Below are positions 1 to 11,575 of a stretch of DNA of 64,000 nt, one piece after another. Source of the DNA: Madurella fahalii (Eukaryota > Ascomycota > Sordariomycetes > Sordariales). The notes beneath the pieces are model-generated. The model did not search any database. It was not told where the DNA came from and was given only the letters and a program-made list of their open reading frames with translations. Both the position numbers and the translations under genes were made by a program. Numbering within the stretch: position 1 is the first letter of the stretch; every line of letters starts with the position of its first letter. The stretch spans positions 682,001 to 746,000 of the forward strand of contig CM056874.1 in the NCBI GenBank assembly GCA_029876055.1. Reading direction: 5' to 3'.

Positions 1-228
1 TGAAATATGATAATAAATTGTCGCGCTGGAAACCGCACTTGTGGAGCTCGGCTCTCACCCCGAGCTCAGCAGTTCATCACGTGAGCACGCCCAGACCATT
101 TCCTTTGTGTATTTAAGCCAGTTCTTCAGTCTCCTACTGAAGTAGATAGATCTTCAGAGACTTCAACCTTTCCACGCACTTCCCACGACCTCTGCTGAGC
201 TCCTGTACGCGTGACATAAATCTAGTAC

Positions 229-472
229 TCTTTTCTATACTTGTTATAAGCTCAATTAACGAGCTTTCTTTAACTACATATAAAGCGACCTCCCCTTGAT
301 CAGAGGGGGCTCTATCTGTATATCTTGTTTTAACCCTGTTTAGGTTGCAGGGATCTAATTTGCAGTAGTATCGCCTTGCCTGTCTTATCTATCTTGTCTG
401 CTTGGCACTTGGCCACCTTTGCCCTCCCCGTTATTTTTAATAGCTATGTAGGTGTAGATGTGTGTTTCTGCA
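229..472 (-). repeat. Dispersed repeat, copy 1 (reverse orientation)
   Basis: Read on the minus strand, this stretch matches the repeats at 16531-16946 and 55861-56270. They share the cagaaacacacatctac start, the gggagggcaaag block, a run of acaagatagacaagaca type, an agctccctctgatcagaggg-like palindrome and the aaagaaagctcgt block. This copy is more A/T-rich than the others, as expected after RIP-type C-to-T decay. It covers only about the first 250 bases of the longer copies. No coding capacity is seen. It may be a solo LTR piece or a non-autonomous element. Confidence 0.75.
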
Positions 473-541
473 ACATTTTAACATATTGTTCACTAATGAG
501 GCCTTATAGAGGTATCTAGATACTGCAATACCTCAAAGCTC

Positions 542-610
542 CCTAGTAAGCTGGAAAGCGCTATACATTGGGATCTCGAGCCCTCTGATCAGAGGGCAGG
601 GCTTACTAGG
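542..610. repeat. Small foldback with internal perfect palindrome
   Basis: Ten-base inverted arms cctagtaagc (542-551) and gcttactagg (601-610) enclose a 16-base perfect palindrome, ccctctgatcagaggg (581-596). The same palindrome occurs in the dispersed repeats at 16.7 and 56.2 kb, so this looks like a remnant or miniature relative of that family. Confidence 0.55.
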
Positions 611-1258
611 ATGCGGGATGTGGGACCCAAGTTGGGAGGAGAGGACCCATTCTTATTCTCATACTCAAATACGGCCGTCTGGGCCATCGTCCATTTCGAC
701 GGACATCAATACGCACACTTTCTTTCGCACTTGTTGCTCTCGACATAATTCGGTGCGTCTGGCCGGCGTCGTCTGTACCGGTGTCAATGAAATCACACAG
801 GTGAATTGTGTTTGAGGCCGTTGGTTACCGAAACATGTCGAAGTGAGAGTTGCGGGACGAGGTCTAGAATACCAAGGAGATACAGAACTTCTTGCATGTT
901 GCCGCAGATGTTCTGTTCTACGACTCTAATTGGCCTGTCTAAGCAATTATTTTGTTGCGAGCCGCTTCTAGCAGTTTCTGTGTGAGGTTTGGGGGAAGAC
1001 TGTGCATGTCAGCGAAGGGCAATTGGTTAAGCTAAGTTGATTGATTGGTGATGCTAAGTCCGGAGTACCGTCCTGGACAGTGACTTCGTCAATATCTACA
1101 CTAACCACGCTAAATGTGGCTAAGTGGGCCTTGCCAAGCCCACTGTTGTGACAGTGCAGGACAGACAGGACATCAGACATTGGACGAAATCGTCGGAGGT
1201 CTGTCTGACTGGTTGTTTTGGTTGTTTTGGTGGGGTCTTCGGCGAGATGTAGGCCTCA
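611..1258. other. Intergenic, nothing recognised
   Basis: Only short reading frames without conserved features are present on either strand. This is the presumed upstream region of the BTB gene. Confidence 0.5.
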
Positions 1259-2564
1259 ATGCGTGTTTTTGGACACGCCCAGGAAGTGGAAAAGTCTTGG
1301 GCAAGGCTCTCGATTTTCCTGTTCAACTTTCTCAACCCGTCTTGTATAAACGTTGCAAAAGGATGTGCAACTATACCATCGATCCCCGATGGGGATGTCA
1401 CCTTCACACTCGAGTATCCAAATGATCTGTTTGCACCGGAATGTGGGGTCGTCTCCACCCCCGCCCAAAACCCAGATTTGGCTGCCTCGGCCAAGAGTTA
1501 CAGCACCCCGAAAGCATTTTCCGTTCAGGACATCGCAGAGCCGGAAGGTGGCAATAAAACGGAGCCAGTGACTTTCCGCGTTTCGTCACGCCACCTTGCC
1601 TTGGCCTCGCCGGTCTTCAAATCGGCTTTCACCGGGGGATGGAAGGAGAGCACAAAGACCGAGGGTGAACTCCAAATCAACTCCCAGGGATGGGATACCA
1701 CAGCGCTCAGCATCTTTCTGAACGCCATCCACTGCAAGTATAAGCAGGTACCGAGGTGCTTGGAATTGGAGATGCTCGCAAAGGTTGCCGTCATTGTCGA
1801 CTACTACGCCGCGCACGAGGCGATGGAGATTCTCAGCCCCATTTGGATCGCTAAACTGAGATCCGGGCTTTCCACCACCACGTGCCATAACAGGACCATT
1901 GCACTGTGGATTTGCATCTCCTGGGTATTTGGCGACTCTAGCGCCTTTGAGACCGCAACCAGGACTGCTATTCACCACGGCTGTTCAAACATGACGGACT
2001 TTGGTCTCCCGATTCCGGAGCGAGTCATTGGTAAGGCGCAATAGCAGCAAGTCTCAGGGCCTCGATAAAAACTGACTAATGATGATATTTCCCTCAATAG
2101 AACACATCAACAGAGATAGAAAGCTCCAAGTCAGCAGGGTCTTCAACAGACTGAGTAAGCTTCAGAAAGACTTGCTCAATGGCCGCAAAGGCTGTGACAT
2201 TGAATGCAGGACGATGCAACTCGGGGCGGTAACCATATTGCTATTCAGAACCGCCCTCCTGAATCACTCCTCGGAGAAGGATTATCAATCGCACAGCGTT
2301 ACGCAGTTGCTCAATGAGGTTGAGGCGGCGGTGTGCCCCACTTGGTATAGCAAGATCGAGCAAAAGCCTGGTCCCTACGACTATCGCTATAGCAAACAGC
2401 TCACTCATGAACCTCACAAGTGTCCCGCCCCTGGGAACGCTTTCAATGCCGCAACCAAGTCAATCGCCATTGAGCTGAATACTACATCGCGGGGTTTGAA
2501 TATCGTGGACTATGCCAGAAGTGCCACCTGTCAAAGTACTGGGGCGACCAAGGTTGTTTCCTAG
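1259..2564 (+). CDS. BTB/POZ domain protein (fungal type)
   Basis: Two exons, 1259-2030 and 2101-2564, are joined across a 70-nt GTAAGG...AATAG intron, giving 411 residues with frame conserved. The BTB core is visible: IPDGDVTFTLE, then VTFRVSSRHLALASPVFKSAF, then WKES...LQINSQGWDTTALSIFLNAIH, matching the common Sordariomycete BTB proteins (DGDV...RVSSRHL...SPVF). In this family BTB mediates dimerisation or Cullin-3 adaptor contacts; the target is unknown. The region after the domain is alpha-helical with no second recognised domain. The ATG at 1259 is the only upstream in-frame ATG, but the first 40 residues are poorly conserved in character, so the true start could lie in an unseen upstream exon. 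Confidence 0.8.
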
Positions 2565-4267
2565 GAGAAACCTAGAACGAAATCCATGATGGAGGGATAC
2601 TGAGTTGTCGACTCACAATGGATGGGTTTCACGTCGTTATACTCTTGGCCCGTAGCTTAGTAACGTATCTTGTGCTTACATTGTGCTTGACTGTAGCAGA
2701 CAGATTTCTTTCCTCATTAAAGCAGTAATTATCGCTGTTTTACAACACCGCTTAAAGAACCCTATGTTTATATGCGGTCCTCTTCAGGGATGCAATTGCC
2801 TATAGCCTCCGGCCGCCTTTTCCCCAGGAGCAGAGCAGCAAAAACAATACCTTAAACGACGGCTTCCCTTTCCCTTCTCTAAAAGTCACATCTCCCCACC
2901 GAACACAGCACTTTCTATTCAGCAGAATATCAAGAAAAGTAACAAGGGCTGCAACTGCAAGACGCAGTTCAAGACATTCCGACATACAATATGATTCTAG
3001 ATACCACAGTGCTTTGGTAGCCGCTTCAAGGAAACTTAATTGCACTGATCAGGAGCGTCGGTGACGGCCAGCTGAGATTCCAACCCAGCTACAAATGAAT
3101 TGATCTATTTCAACAGAGGTCGCACCTAGCGGCCAACCCCTTGCAGTTAGGTACGAAGCGCATTCCGTCGGTCTTACGCGCTCCGAGAAAGGTACCTCAG
3201 CCAACCTATCGAGGGTGTCGACTTAAACCCTTACTCACCACACACATGGGCTCGCCCACAATGCCGTTCGGCGATACAGCAAAGTCTTCAGGACTCGAGG
3301 CTATCCGCAGCAAGCACCTACACCCCGGCTGATTAGGAATAGGTATCCCGTCCCAGAAGCCAGTAGCCCGGGCTGAGAAGGTTTCTAAAACCTATAGTAG
3401 ATACGGAAGCAACAGTGAAAGGGAAGGATACTTGTTATAGAGAAGACAGTCTGAGGAGGATAAGTCTAAGCAGAGCCTTGATAAAGACATGTCTGACCAC
3501 GGCCAGGTTTATGCATTACATGACCAACCTACTGGTCAGTAGCTAATAATATGACCATCTAGCCCTGGTGACCCCCGGACTGGCTGCCCTTTCATTGCCT
3601 TCATTGCTGCCATGAACACGTTTATAGATACCGGATGGTTAAGCTGGATGGTGTGGTTGTTAGCCTTGTTTCCCTCTATTCTGATGGTGGCCACATTTTC
3701 CCAAACATCGACTCCCCGGATGGCCGAATTGAGAAGCAGTGCGCCACATCTCCGCGTCGATACACACCCGGATAATCCTCAACTGCCCAGCAGCAACGAC
3801 TCTTCGTGCGACTCCCCCAACCAGTTGTCGCTCCCAGATAAAACAGCGGAAGACATCACCCGAGCGTAATACCGGCCCCCAGTTATCGGATGGACAATCA
3901 AACGTTACCAAGACTTTCTCTTGATAGCCAAGTCTGAGCATTTGTTCATCGGCAGTGGTAGTGACAGGAAATTTCGAAACGCTGTTTTCCAACGCCAGTT
4001 ATCTGGGGCGGCTTCGCCTGGAGAGATCAGGACAGCTCCCTGCATCGGGCTCTCGGACCATACGTAGTTACCCGCCTCTCAACGATGGCACCGATATAAA
4101 TGCTACGGGCGAACGCCCCCTTCTGGAACGAAGAGCAGTTGTATCAGGTAGTTTTCACGGGCTTCTCAATGATCATCCTACATTCCCTATTCAGTTAGGT
4201 ACCGACACGCTAGGGCCGCTAATCCAGCCATCTCCGATATCCTCGGAGGCCAGGCCGTATGTGTTGC
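2565..4267. other. Intergenic, nothing convincing
   Basis: No gene could be supported. A minus-strand frame at 3660-3992 has protein-like composition (FDCPSDNWGPVLRSGDVF) but no ATG, and may be a decayed exon. A plus-strand ATG frame at 3612-3869 would encode 85 residues with one hydrophobic segment and matches nothing I know. Confidence 0.4.
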
Positions 4268-5723
4268 CTAGGAATTGGGCCACAACCCGTCATCCAGCCA
4301 ATTGGGACATGTGCCATCGGCTCCGTCAAACTCCAAGTTCACTTGGCTCTCGCCAAAAGCCCCAGACTCATGAACCGGTGTAGTAGTTAGAGCACCATCC
4401 TCAGCGGTGCCCTCCTCCACTTCTGGCACACCACCGCCATTGGAACTTGAACTCACCCCAACGGCTGTTGGCTCAAGAGCCCTCAATTTGGGATCGGCCG
4501 CTGGCATGCGGGATTTCGAGCGCAATCGTTCGTATATCTCACGCAGTGCAGCCTCGACCAACGCCACTACTTGTGACTTGGAGATTGTCTGGTCAACCGG
4601 GAAGGTGGAGTCCAACCTTTGCCGAAGAAAGGGCGAGAGCTCTTGTTGCAAAAATTCGTTGAACTCGGCGGCTGAAGGCTCTCTGGCGGGTTTCGGACTC
4701 GGCGTATCCCAGTCTAGTTGGTAAGTGTAAGCGGTGCGAGCCCACCAAATGCTGGGTAGGGCTGGTGATGCAAGTTGGGACTTATACGGACATGGCAAAT
4801 CATCGTCCTTGACTTCGGGCCAAAGGATCTTGTAAACTCGTAGACACTTGTCATACTCGCTGCCGGCCCGCTTCTTCACTTTGAGCAGTTTCAGTTGGTT
4901 GCTGTCGATTCCTTTCGTCGGTAGCCGCTCACGAATTTGGCATGGTGGGTCGGATCTTTGATGCTCGACAAGCCGGTTCACGTCGGCAAACGGTTCGCTG
5001 CACCGATAGCATCTCTCTGGTTCGAGGTGTTGCCGACAGAGATGCCCCTTTGCCACGGATTAGTTCTTGAGGCTTAATCTTGAGACGAGGCACGTACTTC
5101 AGCCGGTGGTCATTCCGCTATGCACCGAGGCAACTTCTTTTGTGTATGAAAACCCACGGAAACATCTTCATGAATAGGCATCCGAACATTATGTCAGTAT
5201 TCTCGGAACCCTTCGCCGCTTTGGGAGGCCGTCGTGGACCCTCTCCATCACTATCGCCGTTGTTCCCTTCATCATCTTCGTCTTCTCGGCGTCTTTTTCC
5301 TCTTGGATGGTGGGCGTTGTCGGCTGCAGTTGCATCAGACCTGCCGTCATGGATCGGAGCCGCTGCAGGTACGCCATCTGGACCAGGGGTTGCTTCTGTC
5401 TTCTTGCAGTGACCGGTCAGAATCACAGCGGACTGGACCTGGGACTCTGGGGTTAGCAAGGCCGCCCGCACGGATGAAACGACCTTATCCCAAAGCCCCC
5501 CCCGTGACGATGAACCAGAAGTGTTCCAGAGATCTTCGTCCATCCCGCTGAGCGCCTGCAAAAGGTCGGTAGGACGGGTGAGCTCGCTTGGATCCTGCGG
5601 TTGTGACTCTGAGTCCGTATCCGGGAAATCTGAACCTGAAGCTGGAGAGTTCTCCGAGTCGCACGGTTCCTCGTGCTCTTTCGTAGTGAGCTCAGTCGAG
5701 AAACCTATATCTGCCCCACCCAT
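4268..5723 (-). pseudogene. C2H2-like zinc-finger protein, module B (in-frame stop)
   Basis: Exon 5723-5118 gives an acidic/basic linker and then the first half of a fungal C2H2-like module (CLFMKMFP...HKRSCLGA), followed by TAG at 5118-5120. Reading past the TAG gives RNDHRLK, then a GTACGT donor at 5107 and an ACTAAT branch site. The next exon (about 5049-4268) resumes with HLCRQHLEPERCYRCSEPFADVNRLVEH and a long helical tail (FNEFLQQELSPFLRQRLD) usual for this family. The TAG sits inside the zinc-binding block where W is plausible; TGG-to-TAG fits a RIP-type change. The intron phase is also one base off. I therefore call it probably broken. It could be the 3' half of one gene with module A (5777-6872). 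Confidence 0.55.
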
Positions 5724-5776
5724 TAGATGCCTACAGCAAAATATGGTCTACGCAGGACGGATTCTATTCACTTACA

Positions 5777-6872
5777 AGGTGAAGGTATATCCATGCCTGG
5801 GAAGAGAGCTTCGAATAACTTCGTCCATAAGTCCTCCATTCCTTGGCGGTCGACTTGAGTACCTCGAACATTCTGAACTCGTAACCTTTGAGCTTCAATC
5901 TTCACAGCAGGCTGCTGAAAAGGTTGAATGGTGCAGATATCGTGTTTTCGCTGGTGGTTTTCGGGGTCCAATTTCCCTTCGAACTCTTGGAAGCACCGGG
6001 CGCACTGGCCCAGGTTGAGGGAATACCCTGAGAAGCCATGAGATCGGTAAACGTGTTGTCTTGAAAACAAGGTTTAGCTGTGCTTGAAAGCAAATCGTGG
6101 ATACCGGGGACGAATCGCTCGGAACTACCACCTACCTAACTCGGCTGGCCCTGCTGAAACCTCTGTTTTGACAGGCGTGCGACTGTTGCGGGTCATGCTT
6201 GTAGAAAGGACAGGCGAACAGCAGGTTCACGTCGTTGGATTCAACTCCAGGCCTTTCCTCGCGGTTCTTCGGGTCGCCATCATCGTCACCGTCGCCGTCC
6301 TCGCCAGACCCAACCCCGTTGTCTCCGGCGGTTCGGTTTGGACGATGCGCAATCGCGGGTACTGCAGGATCGCTCTGGCTATGAGCAGAGCCTGAGAGTT
6401 GCGAGTTGTTGACTGGGTCTTGACGCTGGACAGTGCTGAGACGGAGAGCACCATCCTCGGTGTTTCCATACTCGACAAATCCCTGTCGTTTTGTCGCTAA
6501 CAAAGAGTTGCAGAACTGCCCTATCCACGAGGGAGTTGGCGGGCGGAGCGTGGGCGGGAATGGGGTCGATCCTGCTAAGCGACTTGGGTCCGCAGCACAC
6601 GGAAGTCGCGAAGAGTGCGATGCGAAGGGATCGGTTTGGCGCTGAAGACTACGGGCGGCTGCTATTGCGACTGGTGGCGCTGGCGCTGGCGCTGGCTCTG
6701 GCTCGGTGCCGTTGAATGGATTCGGCTGGGGTATTGAATTTGGAGCTGTGCTCGAGTAGCTGAGAACGGTGACGTTTGTGGAAGACCTAAGTAGAGATTC
6801 GAGCTCTGAAGGCCTTTTGTTTTTGTAATCATGTATCCGCCGTGGGCTGGCCAGATTTAACGGCTCTCCCAA
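5777..6872 (-). CDS. C2H2-like zinc-finger protein, module A (5' end unresolved)
   Basis: Two exons are visible, 6872-6136 and 6059-5776, with a 76-nt intron (GTAGGT...TTTTCAAG) splitting RVR/QHVYRSH at the position usual for this fungal family. The module reads LFACPFYKHDP...C...RVRQHVYRSH...CARCFQEF...DICTI, then a helix ending LWTKLFEALFPGMDIPSP. The N-terminal part is low-complexity (repeated EPAPAPAP, acidic GEDGDGDDDGD). No ATG exists in the first exon; its upstream in-frame codon is a stop, so the start lies in an unseen exon or is lost. At 5775 a strong GTAAGT donor with an acceptor at 5711 would fuse this in frame to module B (PSPY-IGFSTEL), making one two-module gene. Confidence 0.6.
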
Positions 6873-7278
6873 TCGGGCCTAGCGCCGCGCTGGACTGCCC
6901 TCGCCTAGCATGCCCGCCGGGGCGCTCTTTTCCGACGCTGCATGTACTGTATGCCCAAATTCTGCCTCTCGTGTTCCCCAAGTGCACATATTACCCGCCT
7001 ATTTCTGCACCATAGCGCTGCCGGGGTGTGCTCAGATTCGTGGCAGTACAGCATTGGTGCGGTATAACGGTAGTTCCGGGTTGCAAGTCCCGACAAATTC
7101 CCACGATCCTTTAGGATAGGAATGTGAGTATGTACTTGGCTAGCTCGTCTAGAGCCGGTTGCTACCATTTCTTTTACGAACGCTTTTGCATCACGCGCCG
7201 CGTAAACAGACAAAGCCTGCGATCAGAGCGGCAGACCACATCCGCCATCGGTGCCACGACGCGTTCAGACAACTGACC

Positions 7279-9558
7279 ATGGGCGGCGCCTCCTCGAGCG
7301 CGGCCTCCATGGAGCCATCACACGGAGGGCGGCTTGTTCCCGTTGACGCAGATGCTATCTCAGTGGAACATCTCTGCCAGGCCTGCGAAAAATGCGTGCG
7401 GTACTGCGGCGTAAAATTCCCTACCTGGGTGCTCACGATTGATGGTGTGGCCCGCCGAAACGATATGGACCGCAAACCCAAGGGCACTCATTCCACTTAC
7501 GCCAGCTTTGCTGCGGCCGTCCGAGAAGGGTGCTTTGTCTGCACTGCCCTGTGCCGGAGCATGGCGGAAGGGATGCTGCGTGCGGTAGAGGCATCAGACT
7601 GGGATTCAAGCCACGACCGACTGACTTCGTTTGGCTCGCGGTATCTGGTTGGTGACGACGACCTGTTCTCGTGCCGCCTCACTTTTTCGATATCATTACC
7701 GTCAGGAATGCATTCAGAGGACGGGGGACGCACCCAAGTCACACAGAGCTTCATCTTACAACGGGAGGGTTCGTCGCTGCCGTTGGCTTCCTTTGCATTG
7801 CAATAGCACAACTGATCAGGGTAATCATCGTAGAGCCGACGTCAATAACCTCTATCAACCGAGTGACTGCTGGCTCCACGGACTCTGCAGCAACGTGGGC
7901 ATTTGCGCTCAAAAAACTGGCCGAATGCCGCCTCAACCATAGCGCGTGCCGCGTTAACAACAATCACGGGCTAGAAACATCCTCGACATCGAGGGCATGG
8001 TACCCCACGCGGCTAGTGGACGTCGGGAACCCGGAGTCGGGCCGAAATCATGTTAGGCTCATTGAGACATCAAGGATGATGCCCCAAGGCCCGTACGTAA
8101 CGCTGAGCCATCGCTGGGGAGACCCTGCTGCTATGGTCAAACTCGAGACACTAAACTTGGCGAGTTTTCTGCATCAAATCCCTGCTCTTCCGGCAACACT
8201 CGAGGATGCAATCGTAGCTACCAGGAGGCTTGGAGTTCGATATATATGGATCGATTGCTTATGCATTCTCCAAGACGACACGACGGACTGGGAGCGAGAA
8301 TCGGGCACCATGGCCGATGTCTATAGGAACGGTCTATGCAATATCGCAGCCACCGCGTCAATGGGCCCGAATGAGGGTCTTTTTCGAAGTAGAGACGACG
8401 TCTTGCCGGGAATATCTACGAGCAATCCCGACTACCCGGAGGCAGAGTTGGTGCTCATCAAGGAAGACGAGCTCTTGGAGCATGAGGCCGATAGAGCCCC
8501 ACTACAAAAGGTTAGAATCCAGTCCTCCCTCTCTCCCGGTCGGTCCGTCAGACACTGGGCATGCTTAATGAGAAGAGTCACAGCGAGGCTGGGTATTACA
8601 AGAACGCCTTCTCTCTGCGCGGGTCCTCCATTTCTCTTACCGACAACTCGTATGGGAGTGCAATGAGCTCTTGGCTTCAGAAAGCTTTCCGAATGGCTTT
8701 CCTCGGACCTGGGCTGAAAGTGCTGCCAAGCGCCTGAATACCAGACCCTACCGTGGCCGAAATCAGTCTATAGGCAATAGGCTGCTAGAGTTGTGGGGTG
8801 ACATTGTTTATCGGTACACGTCTGCCGACTTGACATATCGCTCGGATCTCCTGCCGGCTCTCTCAGGTATCGCAAAATACCTCGGAATTCTCTTCGGCGC
8901 AACCTACCTTGCCGGAGTGTGGAAGCCACCTGGGAACGGTTTCCCGGCACATCTAGGTTGGAGGTGCGAGACCCCTAGAGCACGACCGGCCAAGTACCGA
9001 GCGCCTTCATGGAGCTGGGCCTCTACGGACGGTCATGTTATTCTCGATCCTCTCACCAACCCGACGGCCAACGTGACGTGCACATTGGGAGAAGTGGAAG
9101 CCGGAGCAAAGATACTCGACGCTCAAGTCATGCCTGACACGTCCGATCCTACGGGAAGCGTCTCGTCCGGATTCCTTGTTGTCCAGGGCCCTCTTAACGA
9201 GATAATTGTACGGCCTGGAGAACGCCCAACACTGGTTGGAAGTAGCTGGAGTTTGACGCTGTTCCTAGACGAACCTCTAGCGGAAGAACGGCGGCTGTAT
9301 ACGTTGCCGCTTTACAAGTACGACGCATACGACTCATACGATCCAATGGGCATATATACGGACTATTTTGTTTTCGTCTTCTTGGTTCTTTCGCCCTTAG
9401 AGACGCTACCGAATTGTCTAGTTCGTGTTGGATTGGCTCGGAGTGTTGAGCTACAGGCTGATGGGAATCCAGAAATATGGGATAAAGTTGTTAACGGGGC
9501 TCATGCGCCGTGTGAGGAGTTCTGTGTAACTTCGGGGCATTTGGTTCGAATTTTATGA
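7279..9558 (+). CDS. HET-domain (heterokaryon incompatibility) protein
   Basis: The start is the ATG at 7279 in a good ACCATGG context. Exons are 7279-7772, 7820-8510 and 8578-9558 (721 residues; total divisible by three). Intron 2 is well defined: GTTAGA at 8511, acceptor at 8577, producing PLQK-SQRGWVLQERLLS. Intron 1 is less sure; 7769-7806 also keeps frame but would be only 38 nt. HET motifs occur in order: YVTLSHRWG, ...LEDAIVATRRLGVRYIWIDCLCILQDD..DW..ES..M..VY..., then GWVLQERLLSARVLHF and LVWECNE. In the family this domain triggers cell death after fusion of unlike hyphae. The C-terminal third has the usual APSWSWAS block. It looks intact. Confidence 0.88.
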
Positions 9559-9874
9559 CGCATTGAGGCTAATGGTTGCCTGAGAGTAGCTATATATTTT
9601 GAGAACATGATAACCTGTATCTACGGACGAGGGACGGGCATAATAACCTTTGTGAGATCGCCTTGCGATTATGCGCCCTGCCCTACATTCCTCCGCCCCA
9701 CATAACACAGACGGGGTACTTGCCTTGCGCTAGAGCTACACTCTCCTACCTCTACATAAAATTACATCACTGTCTTCTACTTCAATCACCTTATAGCCTT
9801 CTCTGCGCATTTTCATATATTGTATAGTAGCTGCGACTATTGACTTGAGGAGACTGCCCCTAGGGATCTTAAGG

Positions 9875-9927
<53 letters not shown>

Positions 9928-10022
9928 AAATCTGGTACATTGGCAAGGCAAAGAGTGATTAACTAAGAAGAAACTTAAGATAGAAAGATGACTAGTGCGA
10001 CGGACATTTGAAACTCAGAAGG
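9559..10022. repeat. Spacer with compound (CT)n(CA)n microsatellite
   Basis: A CT tract of about 14 units runs directly into about 11 CA units at roughly 9876-9927. This is the shared 3' spacer between the HET gene and the permease pseudogene. No gene is seen. Confidence 0.85.
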
Positions 10023-11575
10023 TTACCAATGTGGGGTGTTTACGGCCAGGCCCATGAGACAACCACCAATAAGACCAGCGATGGGAACGGTCAAGACCCA
10101 GAAGAAAAACAAGAGGCCGACTCGCTTCCAGTTGACGGCCTTCCAACTGCCGTTGCACAGGCCCACACCAACGGTTGCGCCGGTGATGCACATGGAGGTC
10201 GAGCCGGGGAGCGCATACTGAGAAAAAATGAGGATGGTGACGGCGGCACCCATCTCCATAGAGGAACCACGGCTGGGCGAGTGGTAGGTGAGCTTGTTAC
10301 CCATAACTAAGTATGAGGGGTGTTACACAGTTAGCAACCCGGCCCTGTTGGGAAACCCCAAGTCTCGGTGACTCACCCTTCATAATGTTGTAACCATAGG
10401 TAATAAAACCAATGCAGATCGCTGCGGCAGTGACGCCAAGCTGCCAAAGTGGCACTTCGGCCTTCGAGGCGCTCGGGTTCCCGGTCGACCACACGGCGTA
10501 CATACCGACCCAGACGCCGACGGCGTTACCGACGTCGTTGGCCCCGTGCACAAAGGAAGCCGTGCAAGCGGTGATGACTTGGACGTACGAGTAGAGGTGC
10601 TCAACTTCGTTGGGGTATTTGGCCGCGTAGCTGTAGACATGCTCCATACGGCGTCCCTCGGGGTGAGTGCTGGATGCCTACTTGGGCGGTGTGGATGTCG
10701 TAGTGAGTGCCGTAGAGGAGGGCGACAACAACCATAGCCGGGAGTCGTTTGGCTAGGGAGATTAGATTGTGTGTCTCGTGGATGGAACCGGCGCCACGCC
10801 TGTTTTTGTGCAGTGTGCGCATGGCCCAACCGAGGGGACGCTTTGTCTTGCGTAGGTTGGCGTGGTGCCGCTCCGTGGCATCCCTGAGGAGTTGTTGGTA
10901 TTGTTCGTGCGTGTACTCGATGGCGGAGGCGCCCTTCTCGCGGTCTTCTGTGGAATTCACGCCGACTGGTTGAATCTCGTCACCGCCCAGCTTGGTTTTG
11001 GTGGGCCCAGCAGAGTCCGAGTCCGAGTCCGAGTTGGGGGAGACTTGGATGACGGCATAGTCTGGAACTTTGGCCTTGAGGCTTTCAGCGTCCAGAGGGG
11101 CTGGGCGCTGAAACAGAAGCGGGCCCTGGATCATCATCCACCATTTGAGCGAGTGGTCCTTTTTGACGACCTTGGCGTGCACGTAAGGGACGAAGAAGAG
11201 GGCGGCGAGAAAGCAGAGGCCAAAGCCGACGCCGAGCCAGACGGACGCGATATACCAAGCTAGCCTCTTGTCAAGGCCGAGCCGAGGCGAGCCCTTATAA
11301 ACAACCGAGAGCGTGCAGATAGTGCCGGCTATAAGGAAAACCCGGGAGAGGTCCAGACAGCTCAAGGTAGGGGGTCCTTGCGCATATGAACCGTCACCTT
11401 TATAAGCATAAATATGATGGCAGCAAAGCACGCAGAGATGAAAGGAGCCATGCACAAACCGGCGAAGATGGCACTCAGACCAGACCCACCGCTCCAACCC
11501 CATTGAACTTGGCTGGCCCCGACGGCAGCAACGCCAACACCGGCGATTGAGGAGACCAGGGAGTAGGTGGAAGAA
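10023..11575 (-). pseudogene. Phosphate permease (PHO4/PHO89 family) pseudogene, 5'-truncated
   Basis: Read in pieces on the minus strand, this is a Na+/phosphate symporter (PF01384): STYSLVSSIAGVGVAAVGA, QWGWSGGSGLSAIFAGL, SVVYKGSPRLGLDK, LLYGTHYDIHTAQVG, TACTASFVHGANDVGNAVG (the signature GANDVxNA) and ITGATVGVGLCNGSW. A normal 70-nt intron (10307-10376) survives. Lesions: an in-frame TGA at 11362-11364 where W is expected; a one-base frameshift near 11337-11345; another near 10650-10680 just before VEHLYSYVQV; and loss of roughly the first quarter of the family's length upstream of 11575. The family imports phosphate at the plasma membrane and is phosphate-repressible. This copy cannot encode a full transporter. 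Confidence 0.85.

Noticed and set aside
7060..7110. tRNA-like T-arm (gggttgcaagtcccga)
   Set aside because: The loop is eight bases, no acceptor or anticodon stem can be paired around it, and upstream sequence gives no D arm.
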